From NCBI GenBank assembly GCA_029747015.1, contig JAKOGI010003085.1, positions 1-64,000 of the forward strand: DNA of 64,000 bases. The letters run 5' to 3'. Shown piece after piece: positions 1 through 12,216 of the stretch. The DNA comes from Carnegiea gigantea. Taxonomy: Eukaryota; Streptophyta; Magnoliopsida; Caryophyllales; Cactaceae. How positions within the stretch are numbered: the stretch's first letter is position 1; each line of letters opens with the position of its first letter. The notes under the pieces are model-generated. The model was given only the letters and a program-made list of their open reading frames with translations. It made no database searches and had not been told where the DNA came from. Position numbers and translations under genes: made by a program.

Positions 1-1
1 T

Positions 2-39
<38 letters not shown>
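1..39. repeat. (TA)n microsatellite
   Basis: An almost pure run of TA dinucleotides at the window edge. It directly precedes the first copy of the 1.4-kb repeat. The second copy of that repeat follows another TA/TG-rich simple repeat at a distance of about 50 bp. Confidence 0.9.
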
Positions 40-42
<3 letters not shown>

Positions 43-1431
43 TATGTTTTAAATTCAGTGCCACGTCGATTTAATGAATTATGTGCGTGATAGTTTCTAG
101 TTTTGAAATTTTAATGGTGTCTTTTATTACTCTATATTTCCTACTGTGTACATTTTTATGATTTCATGCTTTTTCTCATATGCTCTAAATTTATTGTCCT
201 TCCATGTTAAAATTCATTGCATTTAAATATTAATTAAAGTATTTAAATTAAGATATGACTAATGTGTTTGTTTTTTAACGGTATTAGTGAGTTTATGGCA
301 TGCATGTCTCTAATTTCATATTGCGCCAACCGACTATCGTTCGAGATATATTAAAATAGTTATAGCTTTCGTTGTTAGTTAATTGAAGTGAAATATAGGG
401 TACGTAGTATGGCCTAATTGCCACAATGGAACCGATTGAACAATAGAAGGGGGCTAAGTTTGGGTATTTTTTTTTTTAAAAATGTTTTGAATCATTATTA
501 TAAATTAAGTTGTTATTGGATATCATTTTTTTTCTTTAGTTGGGGTCCATTAACTAACAAGGCCTGGGAATAACATGTGCTACAGATGAATGACTTGACC
601 CCTTTTTTTTGAATGAAGGCTTGACTTTATTTGGAAGCAAAGATATCATTGACGTAAATAATTTTTGGAACAAATTGAATCTTTAGGAAACATAGTTTTT
701 TCTTTGCCCATAGGAAGCCACCCCTTTGATTTTGATTTGTACTGTTCTTACAAATGTTAAATATGATACCTAGATTATTTTGCATAAAAAATGTATCTCT
801 TTCATTTAATCCTTGCTCTGTTTTTATTTCAAATGAGTACTTCATTATGCACTTTAACGTAATGCATGTTTACATCAACTTTACCTATTTAGATGTCCAT
901 TCGTAAAAAAAATTCTGAATATAAATTAAAAATAAAGTAATTTAAAATAAATTATCTAAGTGCAAGAACATGGACGAGTATCAAATCAATAAATTGAACT
1001 TTAGAAGTAAATAAATCTATATTATAACTGAATATAAGTTAAAAATAAACAAATTTAACATAAATTAACTAAGTGCAAGAACATGGATGAGTAATAAATC
1101 AATAAATTGAACTTTGGAAAGCAAACAAATCTATATTATAATTTAGATGCAGTCCTTTGCTTATGTGGCTACATTCATTCCCTTCGTTTAGCTTATGTTT
1201 AGATTTTAAAAATTAATTTATATCGAAAATTCTCAAGATTTTATATGAACTGACGAATGGAAAGCAAAATCTTCACACTTTACAATTATATCAAATATTA
1301 TTTCTTTATAAAAATTGATACTCAATCATTAATTTATGACAAGTTTATCATTTATGACAAGTTTCATCAACATATTTTGACTAAATTAAAGAAAAAATTA
1401 AATCTGTATTGTAATTACAATATATTCCAAA
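38..1431 (+). repeat. 1.4-kb direct repeat R, copy a
   Basis: This stretch runs from ATGCATA-TTTTAAATTCAGTG to a terminal ATTCCAAA and is repeated at 3622-4995 with substitutions and small indels throughout. Landmarks in both copies are ATTGCATTTAAAT, TTGGAAGCAAAG, CATAGTTTTTTCTTTGCCCA, the 114-bp motif starting with TCTATATTATAA, and TTGACTAAATTAA near the end. No protein family was recognised in any frame. The short open frames at 627-845 and 1257-1445 are not supported as genes. Because it carries Helitron-like 5' ends and abuts the Helitron array, it is most likely the non-coding 5' part of a related, truncated Helitron. That identity is inference. Confidence 0.8.
914..1129 (+). repeat. 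114-bp tandem motif with Helitron-like 5' ends (in R copy a)
   Basis: Two successive motif copies: a shorter one at 914-1015 and a 114-bp one at 1016-1129. A third TCTATATTATAA follows at 1130 but leads into different sequence. Each motif contains GAATATAAATTAAAAATAAA, AAGTGCAAGAACATGGA and AAATCAATAAATTGAACTTT. The start TCTATATTATAA after an A matches the usual 5' end of plant Helitrons (TC after A). Confidence 0.75.
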
Positions 1432-2972
1432 TCTTTAAACTATAAGTGTAAAAACGGGTAAGATGTTCACTGTTGAGGAAATAGACAATCCTCAAATTTG
1501 GTGCAATCCTGCCAAAAATATACACCACTAACAATTTTAAAATTTAAAATGCTTGATATGCTTTCCATTACACACGTCTCTATTAGGCTTAACTAACCTC
1601 ATTTGATAGTTGTTATCAAACTAAAACTACTACATCTTCAACTACAGGGGCAAAAAAATTTGCAATAACTCTATTCCTCTAAAATGTAGCTCACTTCTTT
1701 CATTGGGACTCAACCACCTTATATTTCTAAAAAAACAACAGAGTTTAAATCACCTCATATTTTTCAAACAACAAAAAAATTTACATAACTTTCTAATCTC
1801 ACCCACATCCCTGAATACTAGGCGTAAATCCCCCATTCGTGAACTGTTAGAGCCATACTTTTACAGTCCAGCAACTGATACTTCTCGACTGCCTTTATTC
1901 TTAGTTCAGATGGCCCCGACGACTTCTATCCTTCGAGGTCATTTCCAAACAAATATGAAGGTATTAATTTTAATCCATCATGGTTTATGAATTGCAAAAT
2001 TCATGTGTATTCGAAAGTAGTTATTCTACTTGTTGCAGATCTAAAGCTCAATATGTTAATCACAAATTTCCATCACTTATTTTGAGGTACCACCTACTTA
2101 CCTTCTGTCTTTCACTAACCAATATGCATAGAGATTTATTTGTCTCCTTTCATTGCTATGAGTGAACATATGTGTTCCCTGAGTTAGTTACTCTGCTTGT
2201 CACTCCAGCTTCTTACCCTCTGCCTTCTACTATCTTCCGTTCATTACTGCAAACTCAAAATTCAGTTTGCCAATAAGGAATCCTAAGGCAGATCGATCTA
2301 ACTACCACAAATAACAACATTCAAATATCAAAACAAGCAAAATCGGCCATAATTTGTAGCAATATTATATAAAACTCGCAAACTTATAACTATATCACAT
2401 CTTCCCGATCTGCTCAGTTGATAAAACCACAATGCTCGTTAAAAGGACTTGCATTTCACCATCTAAAGACAACTTTAAACATGATCTGGAAACACTAGCA
2501 ACCCCCAAATCCTCTTAAAATTTCAAAAAAAGTCCCAAATCACAAATCTGAGCTCAACCCACCTCTTGTAATTAAAGCAAAACTAAAGGGCACGGGATGT
2601 TTACAGCAAAACCGATTCATGTAAACATAAGAGGGGATAGAAAATCAAACCAATTACTAAAATTTCAACTCAGGAAGCCTTCTCATGAAGGGCTTGAACT
2701 TAGTAGAACCGTTGACCTCAACACCTCCCTTCCAAAACCCTAGATTTACTATCACCATCAACCTTGCTCTACAGATCTACCCACAAAATCAAGGATTAGA
2801 GTCCCACCCAGATGGTAAGAGACTGTAAATCCCTAAAAGAGGTAAGATCCGTTAAGAAGAATTAGTGCAAACAGAGGACAAATTGAACTATAACAAATCA
2901 TAGCTTTTGGCATAAACAGTTTAACGCTCAAAATGAATTCCACCATCTAAAAGATGATGAAAGCCAAAGGAC
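1432..2972. other. Gene-free stretch, possibly a captured gene fragment
   Basis: No recognisable protein. The overlapping open frames at 1703-1990 and 1980-2165 have no family features. From about 2680 to 2980 the sequence resembles plant exon edge or UTR on the minus strand (GCCATCGTCC, then CT-rich sequence in the neighbouring minisatellite). The stretch separates two copies of repeat R and is not found beside R copy c or in the Helitron units. A captured gene fragment is possible but unproven. Confidence 0.35.
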
Positions 2973-3160
2973 GATGGCGGAAGAGGGAGAACGTGAGGAT
3001 TGAAATAGAAAGAGAGGTCGATTGCTGAAGAGAGAGAAAGTGTGGATTGAAATAAAGATAGAGGGAGACGGTGGAAGGGAGAGAAATTGAGGATTGAGAT
3101 AAAGAGAGGGGAAGACGGCGGAAGAGAGAGAGAAATAGAGGATTAAAATAAAGAGAGAGA
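2973..3160. repeat. 47-bp minisatellite, four copies
   Basis: Four units start at 2973, 3020, 3067 and 3114, exactly 47 bp apart. Each reads GA(C/T)GG(C/T)GGAAG, then an AGAG-rich stretch, then GAGGATTGAAATAAAGAGAG with variations. The plus strand is purine-rich (GA) and the minus strand CT-rich, like many plant 5' UTRs. Confidence 0.9.
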
Positions 3161-3521
3161 ATGTGAGGGTGTTTAAGACATTACTGAAGTCATGAAGATT
3201 CTAAAGATCCTTTTTAAGACAGACAACTGAAGGGAGACGACTAGCACTCCTTCATTTTTTAAGCTGTTAGGAACTACTGATTTTGATTCAAAGAAACAGT
3301 TGCAAGTTATTTTCATTTTGATACTGCGCACAAGAGATCCTTTTAGTCTTAATATGCATAAATTTTTAAATTCAGTGCCACTTCGATTTAATGAATTATG
3401 TGTGTGATAGTTTCTAATATGCATACATTTGTTTTAGTCTTTCTATCATAATACAATAAATATATATGTGTGTGTCTCTGTGTGTGTGCGTGTGTACATA
3501 TATATATACATATATACATAC

Positions 3522-3575
<54 letters not shown>

Positions 3576-3621
3576 TAACTAGAGTTTATTTATATGTGTT
3601 TTAATTTGCTTTAGTCCTAAA
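3161..3621. repeat. R fragment plus TA/TG microsatellite
   Basis: A 66-bp piece of the start of repeat R (3354-3419, ATGCATAAATTTTTAAATTCAG onward) breaks off into a compound simple repeat at 3460-3574. The repeat mixes TATATG, TGTGTGTCTCTG and a pure TG run at 3535-3573. R copy b follows about 50 bp later. The arrangement looks like slippage or unequal exchange at the simple repeat next to the start of R. Confidence 0.75.
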
Positions 3622-4995
3622 ATGCATAAATTTTAAATTCAGTGCTACTTAGATTTAACGAATTATTTGTGTGACAATTTCTAATTTTAAAATTTTAATA
3701 GTATCTTTTATTACTCTATTATGGCTATTGTATACATTTTTATTATTTCATACTCATTCTCATATGCTGTCAATTTATTGTCCTTCTATGTTAAGGTCAA
3801 TTGCATTTAAATGTTAATTAAAGTATTTAAATTGAGATGCGACTAATGTATTTGTTTTTTTAAACAGTATTAGCAAGTTTATGTCATGCATGTCTCTAAT
3901 TTCATGTTGCGCCAACCAACTATTATCCGAGAACTACTGAAATAGTCAAAGCTTTCATTGTTAGTTAATTGAAGTGAAATATAGGATATGTAGTGTGGCC
4001 TAATTGCCAAAATAGAACTCATAAAACAATAGAAGGGGGCTACATCTGGGTATGGATTTTTTTAAATGTTTTGAATCATTATTATAAAATAACATGTGCT
4101 AAAGATGAATGCCTTGACCTTTTCTTTTTTATGTTTTGTTGAATGAAGGCTTGACTTTATTTGGAAGTAAAGAAATCTTAGAAGCAAATAATTTTTGGAA
4201 CAAATTAAATCTTTGGGAAGCATAGTTTTTTCTTTGCCCATAGGATACCACCCCTTTGATTCAGATTTGTACTTTTCTTACAATTGCTAAGTACGATACC
4301 TGGATTATTTTGCATAAAAAATTTGTTTATTTTATTTATTCATTGCTCTGTTTTTATTTCAGATGTGTACTTCATTATGCACATTACTTTTTAACCAAAT
4401 GCATGTTTACGTTAATTTTACCTATTTAGACATCTGTTCATAAAAAAAATTTGAATATAAATTAAAAATAAAAAAATTTAACATAAATTATCTAAGCACA
4501 AGAACATGGATGAGTACCAAATCAATAAATTGAACTTTTGAAAGTGAATAAATCTATATTATAACTAAATATAAATTAAAAATAAAGAAATTTAACACAA
4601 ATTATCTAAATGACCGAACATGGATGAGTGACAGATCAATAAATTGAACTTTGGAAAGTAAATAAATCTATATTATAATTTAGATGTAGTGCTTTGCTTA
4701 TGTGGCGTATAAAACTCCTATGTCCATGTGATGTGCCTACATTGATTCCCAAATTTTAGCTTATTAAATTTTAAACATTAATTTATAGTGAAATTCTCAA
4801 GACTTCGCATGAAATGATGAATGGAGAGCAAAATCTTCATACCTTGCAATTATATCAAATATTATTTCTCTGTAAAAATTGATACTCAATCATTAATTTA
4901 TGACAAGTTTATCATTTATGACATGTTTCATCAATATGTATTGACTAAATTAAGGAAAAAATTAAATCTATATTATAATTACAACATATTCCTAA
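3622..4995 (+). repeat. 1.4-kb direct repeat R, copy b
   Basis: Second near full-length copy of the 38-1431 repeat, in the same orientation and moderately diverged. It includes motif copies at 4450-4552 and 4553-4666 (again 114 bp) and a further TCTATATTATAA at 4667. It ends ATTCCTAA at 4995 and, unlike copy a, runs directly into sequence resembling the Helitron spacer (4996 TGAATAAATGCACC). The 4821-5069 open frame spans this junction and is not a gene. Confidence 0.8.
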
Positions 4996-5120
4996 TGAAT
5001 AAATGCACCGCATTAAATCTCACCCAAAAGAGGCTCCATATTTGCTCCCTCTTTTTTACATATTTTTAAATTTTAAATATATATACTTCAATAATATCAG
5101 GTTTGACAATGAAAATAGAA
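4996..5120 (+). repeat. Helitron spacer-like fragment
   Basis: This stretch (TGAATAAATGCACCGCATTAAATC ... GAAAATAGAA, abbreviated) is a diverged copy of the 112-128 bp spacer at the head of Helitron units 1, 2 and 3 (5560, 27557, 55592). It joins R copy b on the left and a third R motif on the right, not a Helitron body. Confidence 0.75.
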
Positions 5121-5559
5121 TCCATAATATAAATTAAAAATAAAGATATTTAACATAAATTTTCTAAGTGCAAGAACATGGACAAGTAACAAATTAGTAA
5201 ATTGAACTTTGGAAAATAAATAAATTTATATTATAATTTAGATGTAGTCCTTTGCTTATGTTACGTTCTAATAAGACTTCTATGTCGGCGTGATGCGTCT
5301 GCATTCATTCCCTCCTTCTAGCTTATTTTTAAATTTTAAACTTAACTTATAGTGAAAATTGTCAAGATTTTATATGAAATGATGAATGGAAAGCAAAATC
5401 TTCGCACCTTACAATTATATTAAATATTATTTCTTTATAAACATTGATATCCAATCATTAATTTGTGACAAGTTTATCATTTGTGACAAGTTTCATCAAT
5501 ATGTGTTGACTAAATTTTAAAAAAATTAAATATATATTGTAATTACAATATATTCCAAA
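5121..5559 (+). repeat. Repeat R, partial copy c
   Basis: It starts inside the 114-bp motif (TCCATAATATAAATTAAAAATAAAG), continues through the 3' third of R (ATGATGAATGGAAAGCAAAATC, abbreviated) and ends ATTCCAAA at 5559. The next base is the first T of Helitron unit 1. The 5' two-thirds of R are missing. Confidence 0.75.
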
Positions 5560-5671
5560 TGAACAAAGTCACCACGTTAAATCTCTCCCAAAAAGAGGCT
5601 TCATATTTGCTCCATCTTTTTTTACATATTTTTAAAATTTGAATATATTTACTTCAATTAGGAAAATAGAA
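5560..5671 (+). repeat. Spacer S before unit 1
   Basis: TGAACAAAGTCACCACGTTAAATC, abbreviated, through AAAAAGAGGCTTCATATTTG to GGAAAATAGAA. The same segment lies between the CTAG of one unit and the TCTATATTATAA of the next at 27557-27684 and 55592-55703. Here it follows repeat R instead of CTAG. Confidence 0.8.
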
Positions 5672-6060
5672 TCTATTATATAATTAAAATATTTTTCCAA
5701 ACGTAAGAAAACACCATGTTAAATCCCACATAATTGACCCCCTTAGAATTCATTCTCTCTAATTTTGCACTTTTCAATTTTTAAATTAATCCCATTCAAA
5801 ATTCCCATCTTCTTATTCAAATTTAAGCCACACAATTCAATTAGTTTCTTAATTAATGTTCTTTATAATCACTGAAACTCATATCAAATGTTTCGTTCAA
5901 ACTGAGAATTGATCTCTACTAATAATTATTTCTATGGACGAAGGCTTATAGAAGCAAGTATCCTTTCATGTGTCAGTCTCATATGTGATGATCTATGTGA
6001 TCTTGATCTTTCTTCCCATAAACGCAGAATCATTTCTTTTTCTCTTTCTATATGGCCGTG
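5672..6060 (+). other. Unit 1 Helitron 5' end and start of leader
   Basis: TCTATTATATAATT at 5672 is a degraded form of the TCTATATTATAATTG found at 27685 in unit 2. TC after A fits a plant Helitron 5' terminus. The rest is AT-rich leader, colinear with 27685-28029 and 55704-56092. The short frame at 5970-6161 runs from leader into the solo LTR and is not a gene. Confidence 0.6.
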
Positions 6061-6065
6061 GATCA

Positions 6066-9000
6066 TGTAATAACCCGATCCTAACCCATATTTATTTATT
6101 TAAATCATCTTTATTTATTTCATTAATCATGTTTATTTATTTACTTTATCATGTTTATTGACCTAATCACTCATGGTTATTTGTTTAACCAAATCATGTT
6201 TATTAAATTCAGTTACACCCAATTTATTTATTTAACGAATTCCATTATGTTATTTAAATTTTTCACCTTCATTTATCATATTTAATCATCTCGTTTGGGA
6301 GATATTTCATTTTGGGTACCACTTTGCAACTCAAGTTTCATTGATTGTTAATTCGAGTTTCGTTAATTGATTAAATATCGGGTGAATCGATATTAGGCCT
6401 CAGTGAGTATAAATTAGTGAATAATTATTTTCTTACATTCGGTAAACTTTAATCCCGAGTGATATAAAATTTTTCCAACATTTCGAATAATATTTCAAGC
6501 ACGAACTTAGCTTGTTGGGCCCAAAACAAAAGCCCAAAACCTTGCTAACTTTGTTATTTCACTAATTGCTCATGTTTCCACCTAATTTTAATTAGCAAAA
6601 AGCTACTTTTTGGGTTGAAAATTTACAGCCATATGTGGCTATAAATTGACAATTTTTTCACACAAAATTCAGCAAACAAAAATAACAAAAACCCAACCCT
6701 CTTCTTTCTCTCTCTACCTCATGCATAGGCACAAAACAGGGGCATGCCGCAGCTGCTGCCTCTTGTGCTGCCAGTTCTGGTGGTTTCCGGCCACTTTTTC
6801 GGCCATGTCCCGACTGCCCCAACTCCCCCTTACTGCTAGCTATCTTGGCCAACCATCAAAATCATTCAAAACAACCCCTCCTCCCTCTAATTCAAGCCTA
6901 AAGTGAGGTATATCCCAAAACCCTAATTTGTTTTATCTTGAGTTTTATGGTTGTTTTATTTATGGGCTACATTTGGATGATCAAATTGATAGTTATTGTG
7001 AAATTTTTATTGAGTTTGGAGATGTTTGGAGTTATGGGTATTTGATCAAGAGCATGATTTCATGATTTTGTATTTGTTGAATTGCCACTGTCGAAAATTC
7101 TAGGAATTATGGGATTGTCAAAAAATTCTAACATTTTTACTGTAGAGTCTATATATTATTTGGGATTTTCTAGCAAAATTTCATGAATTTTGGACGTGTA
7201 ATAAGGGAGTTATGGAATTTTGAAAAAAACCGCACTATTTTGAATACGAATTATGTAATTATGCATTAATGAAGTTGTTTAGAGTTTGGATATGTGAATG
7301 AGGCCTTAAATGATCTTTTTATATCTGATTGTGGTGTTTTGAAATGATTTCAAGTGAGTTTTATGTGAAAGAAGAAGAGAAAGTTAAATCAGTGAAGGGC
7401 TAGGATTTCAGGAAATTAGGGCTGACTTTGGGATTAAACTGGTAATGAATGGTCCAACCAAAAATTATGATTTTTGGTGGGTATATATTTCGGTGTGTTA
7501 GCTTTAAAATGCCTCTTGAATCGTCTCAATCTGAGGTCTGTGCAAAAGGTTGTGGTCATTTTACCAAAGCTGTGCAGGATGAACCAAAAACTGACACACT
7601 TGTATTTTAACCCCAATTTGGGAACCCTATTGTGGGAATCATGCTTTGTGTCCTCAATAAAAAGTTTTAGGGAGTTCTTAATCTTTTCATATTGGGGTTT
7701 TAGGTCTCCATTTGATGTCTAGAATGAAAGTTATGAATTTTTGAAGTGAACTAACCTGCTTATGTGTAAATCAGGTTGTTATTACAATTTCTGTGCAGTG
7801 TATACTTGAAGAAAAATTCTAAAAATTGTACTGTAGATTGTTCATATTATTTTTGAATTTCCTGTAAGATTTCATGAATTTTGGTTGAGTAATTAGAATT
7901 TGGTGATTTTTAGAAACATTGGAATAAATGTGCAAAGAGCATGCACTCATTTCGATCAGGCACTCATTTTGATCATTTTGGTGATTGACTGAGATTGATC
8001 ATGCACTCATTTTGTGTATTTTAGGCCAAGCATGGTCATTTAGGGGGACACGAATATTCAAGGACTTTCATGGAGCTTTTAGCCTGATTAATGAGAAATA
8101 AGAAGACAAATATACAAATTGGGAGTTTGTTTATGAGCTGTGAATCATTTATGGATTTTACAAAGAAAATACCAAGCTTAGTGAGCTTAATAGATTTTAT
8201 GGAGTTCAATGACTCATTTTGGGGTGGAATTCTTTATCTAATGGATTTATGAATGAAATATGAGAAGTGGGGAGAGTTGTGACTCAGAAACCATATTTAT
8301 CAGACCAAGTTATTGCAGTTTATGCTATTTTGAACCAAGATATATCTCTCTTCACCTCAAAGCTTTATTACTTACTCACTTCAGCATATATCAAATGCAT
8401 TTATCAAGTCAATTTAGTGTACTTGCTGTTATCTTGAACTAAGTTATACATCAGCAAGCCTTCAGCAAGCCTTAAACCTGTATCAGTAATCTATTTCAGA
8501 AAAGGCTATAACCACTCTTTCAATTATCACTATCAAGGCATTTTCCTTTGTAATCTCATTAATCTCATTATGGACTATTTTACTTTCATTTACATATCAC
8601 ATTTAATTACTTTCGTCAATTTAGTTTTGAAGTTATATTGAAATACCGAAGTTATATATACTATATAGTTACTCAATTTCTGCTACACATACTTTTATTT
8701 ACTCAATTATGTGAGTAAAGATTATTTACTGACTACACATACTTACAATGACATTTATGAAACAGAGTTGAAGCCTAATTATCGTTCCCCATTATGCATA
8801 AGTGTTATTAAGTCAGAACATATTTATCAAGTCAGATGACATTTATGAAACAGCTGACTTGTATCAAGTCAGATGACATTTTTTAAAGGCTCAAGGTATG
8901 TCCATTACTTGTATCTTCAGGAAGCCGATCATGTTTATCAAGTTACAACTCTTAATGAGTTTATCAATGAATCAGTTTGTACAGTGATTTGCCATTTAGC

Positions 9001-9650
9001 TTGTGACCCCGTCAGTTATCATCCATAGGGCATCAGCCCATCATTTACCCGCGTGGCTTTAGGCCAACTCTTGATCGGATTGGCAGGTGTACACCTATAT
9101 ATAGATCATATCAATGCAAGGTGTTCACATCCAGATAATAATGAGCAATTCAGATTTATATTACTTTCATTTTCATTGTTATTGCCAACTAAATGAATTG
9201 CAAAGACGGGTACCCATCAACAGTGTTTTTATACTCATTTTACAATACAGGAATGTATGTACTGAGTTTTTGCTCATATTTTCGAATTGTTTTCATGTTT
9301 TCTATTTTAGGTGATGAAGTATCAAATGTTTCTTCATTTAGCAAGCCCTTTTGGAACTCGTCAGATGCTCACAGTGGATTCAGCATAGCATGAATATTGG
9401 AACCAACCTTTGGGTCAAGTTACTTATGTGGTATGGAATATGAGTTAGTACATGGTATAGTTGAACTATTAAAGATTTTGGTCTTGAAGTGTTTTAGTTT
9501 AATAGATTTTGTGATTGTGAGTAAGAGTTGTAAGATTAAATGGTTTCAGTGAGCCTTGTCCTTATCAGGACGGCAGTAGCGCCTTCTATTATCAAGTTTT
9601 CTGCTGCAGTTTTCTGTAAATCATATCACTAGCATTTTGGGGGCGTTACA
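6066..9650 (+). mobile_element. Solo LTR, Tekay/Del-like Ty3/Gypsy
   Basis: It starts TGTAATAACCCGATCC and ends GGGGGCGTTACA, the termini of the LTRs of element D. It is 3585 bp. Both sides carry the 5-bp duplication GATCA (6061-6065 and 9651-9655). Sister units 2 and 3 have the uninterrupted site at about 28030 and 56093. There is no internal region, primer-binding site or polypurine tract, so it is a solo LTR left by LTR-LTR recombination. Open frames inside it (6646-6906, 7474-7722, 9114-9393) fall in LTR sequence and carry no family motif. Confidence 0.93.
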
Positions 9651-9655
9651 GATCA

Positions 9656-12015
9656 GGAGACAAGAAATGAGTTAGTAACAATCCTAAACTCAAGGCAAAA
9701 GATTCACTTGGGCATGATATCTCATTGCATTGTTGTATTTTATGCTTCTTTTCATTAGAAGATGTACTATTTACGGATAATAGAAGATGATGATTATGAA
9801 GAGAGAAAGATGATGGGTGATGGACTCCAATATTTTAATATAAAATTTGTTAATTTATTTATTTGAGTTTCCTACATGTACACCTGATTGAGAATAACAT
9901 TAATAAAAGAAAAATGTACAAATATTGATTCAAATTATTGGCCAATCAATATAAAATTGTGAATTATTTATGCTTGAATTTTGTTATTATATATTATATC
10001 AAAATAAAAATGATTGCATGGTAAGTATTTTTGTCCAGTAAATTAAAGAATTTGACATGAACATGTAGAAATTCAAGTATCACCATAGTTTGCTAATTAA
10101 GAATTTCTCTATTTCATGCATATGATGGTACAACATGAGAATGAAGGAATATATAAAATCACCCCTAGTTTGTGTGTTTTTAATAATAGTTAATTCCATC
10201 TGTATTCTAATGAATTTTTATTTAGAATGTATTCTTCTGTGTAGATGTATGGACGGTATGTATACGATGTTGGTTAGTTTTGTTATTTAGCTAATTATTT
10301 TTTAATGACATTCATTATTTTTCTTATTCTTACCTCCCATTTTTTAGGGGATGGAGGGTGGGGCTAAGTTATTTTATTATATGCCTGGAGTAAATTATTT
10401 GATGAAGTCATACTAAGCGTAAAAAGAATAAAATGACTCTAATGAAGTTAATTAAATTATCATGCAGAAAGAAATTGATTAGCTAAAAGCATTAGAATAC
10501 AATAAATATATGTAAATCTCATAATTAAAAACATATTTATCGGTGAAGTTCTAAGAAAAATATTTTCATAATTTAAAGAACCTTAATAACATGGCAAGAA
10601 CTCAACGCCAGTACAAGGTGTCCATTGTATATAGGGTTAACGATCATGAGGCCCATTCTTCTGGAATTATCGTTAGTGATTTTTGGGCTGAAAATTAAGT
10701 CAAAACAAACAGAAAATGTTAGGTGATAAACTGACAATATCGCTTCAAATTCTATATTTTTTAAAAGGGTATTAAAAAATAATTGGGGCATAAATGTGAA
10801 GTGGTTTGTATGTAGCCATTTTAGGATTTTTGGCATTGCTAGCTGTTTAGTCAACTTAAGGACAAATATTTTAGTATTAAGAAGCCTAATAATAACCTCG
10901 ACCTGTATGCCTTTAAAAATTGAACACCGTCAGTTTCTCCTTTGGAAGCATTAGATGTCGTTAATTCCACTGTAAGAAATAGCTCCCAACAACCCAACTT
11001 TTTCTTTAGTCCAAGGATCATTTGAGATTGTATTTTTAAAGGCAATTTCAAATAATGTTACCCCTAAAACAACACAAATATATGAAACTCAAGTTGCATA
11101 CAGTCATCTTGAAATTCCAATTACTTAAAAAATTCAATGCAAAACTACCCTAAACTCAAGAAAATAAGTATTCCCAAAGTTGGTATCATCGGAGTTATTT
11201 CTTAAAATTGGATTCAGAAGTCTAACATCTATATAATTGGATTAATGGCATCCCAAAACCCAGAATAGAAAAGCAAATTGAAGTGGGAGATACAGGAAAA
11301 ATAGTCTTAACTCTAAAAATTAGGAGATTTATTAATCAAAAAGGCCCATAAGGAAAATTTAAAATGAATAATATTATCTTCCTTAACTCCCTTAGTAATA
11401 TTCAACAAAAGCATAAAAGCATTGTAATTTGAATTACTACTTATTGCTTTTATTATTGTTGACGCTCAATAATAAAAAAGATTCCATTTTGAAATTCCTG
11501 TGCATTAACGCAAGGGAGGCACACCGTTGCTCAATAATATTATCTTCCTTAACTCCCTTAGCAATAATTTGAATTACTAGACGACGATTATTTCCCATAG
11601 AAAGAATGGATCCACCATCATCGTTTAGTACAACACGAAGGCAACTACAACAAAAAAATACCAGATTGAACTAGGCAACAATTATTGTTCAGGCGTCAGC
11701 GTATGCAATGAAATAATGTGGTGGCACACCGTTGTCGCTTGCTCACAAGGGACGCATGCCAAGTCAGGTCATCATTGATATGTTTGCAATGAATGCAATC
11801 GACGCATCTTGAAACCCAACCCGAGCAACAAAATCCCATCTTAGCACATAGCATCGACAATATTAGTAATGTGGACTCTGTATTATACAATATCATATGC
11901 TTGCTTATGCAATGATATTTAATGTATAATTAGTACTTCCTTTTAAATATACATAATTTATTCCCAAAATTAGTTTAACAAGCTGGTCATGGTAAAAATC
12001 TCCAATTCAACAGGG
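9656..12015 (+). other. Unit 1 Helitron leader, no gene recognised
   Basis: Colinear with unit 2 (28030-30355) and unit 3 (56098-58435). No known protein was seen. It contains a G-rich tract (10347-10363). It also holds a short frame ending ...NNVTPKTTQIYETQV... near 11060-11128 that unit 2 keeps open (29316-29516). The minus-strand frames at 10573-11051 and 11696-11896 are not supported. Confidence 0.7.
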
Positions 12016-12019
12016 CTCC

Positions 12020-12028
12020 TTATATAAA
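12020..12028 (+). promoter_or_regulatory. TATA box, probable RepHel promoter (unit 1)
   Basis: TTATATAAA lies about 190 nt upstream of the first ATG of the zinc-finger region. Matching TTATATAAG elements sit at the same place in unit 2 (30362) and unit 3 (58441), each preceded by GAGCTC- or GGGCTCC-like sequence. Conservation and position favour a core promoter. Transcription is not shown. Confidence 0.5.
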
Positions 12029-12216
12029 ACCTCTACACACAGAACATATAACAATCCCATCCACCCTAACGGGTAATCACCTAAAACTTTCTTAGGTTTA
12101 TATAACTCAACCAAGCATAAGTTACATACTTACTTATCCTGCTAACCCCATTGCAGGAGGAACACATCCACATCCAAGACCCTCATTTCTCAAACTGATG
12201 GGACCTTAGGCTGCGA

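Noticed and set aside
1..39. AT-rich tract as a replication origin
   Set aside because: A plain (TA)n microsatellite at the window edge, with no other origin features.
6646..6906. Opposed overlapping frames (6646-6906 plus, 6658-6852 minus), Ser- and Pro-rich
   Set aside because: Inside the solo LTR, with no domain.
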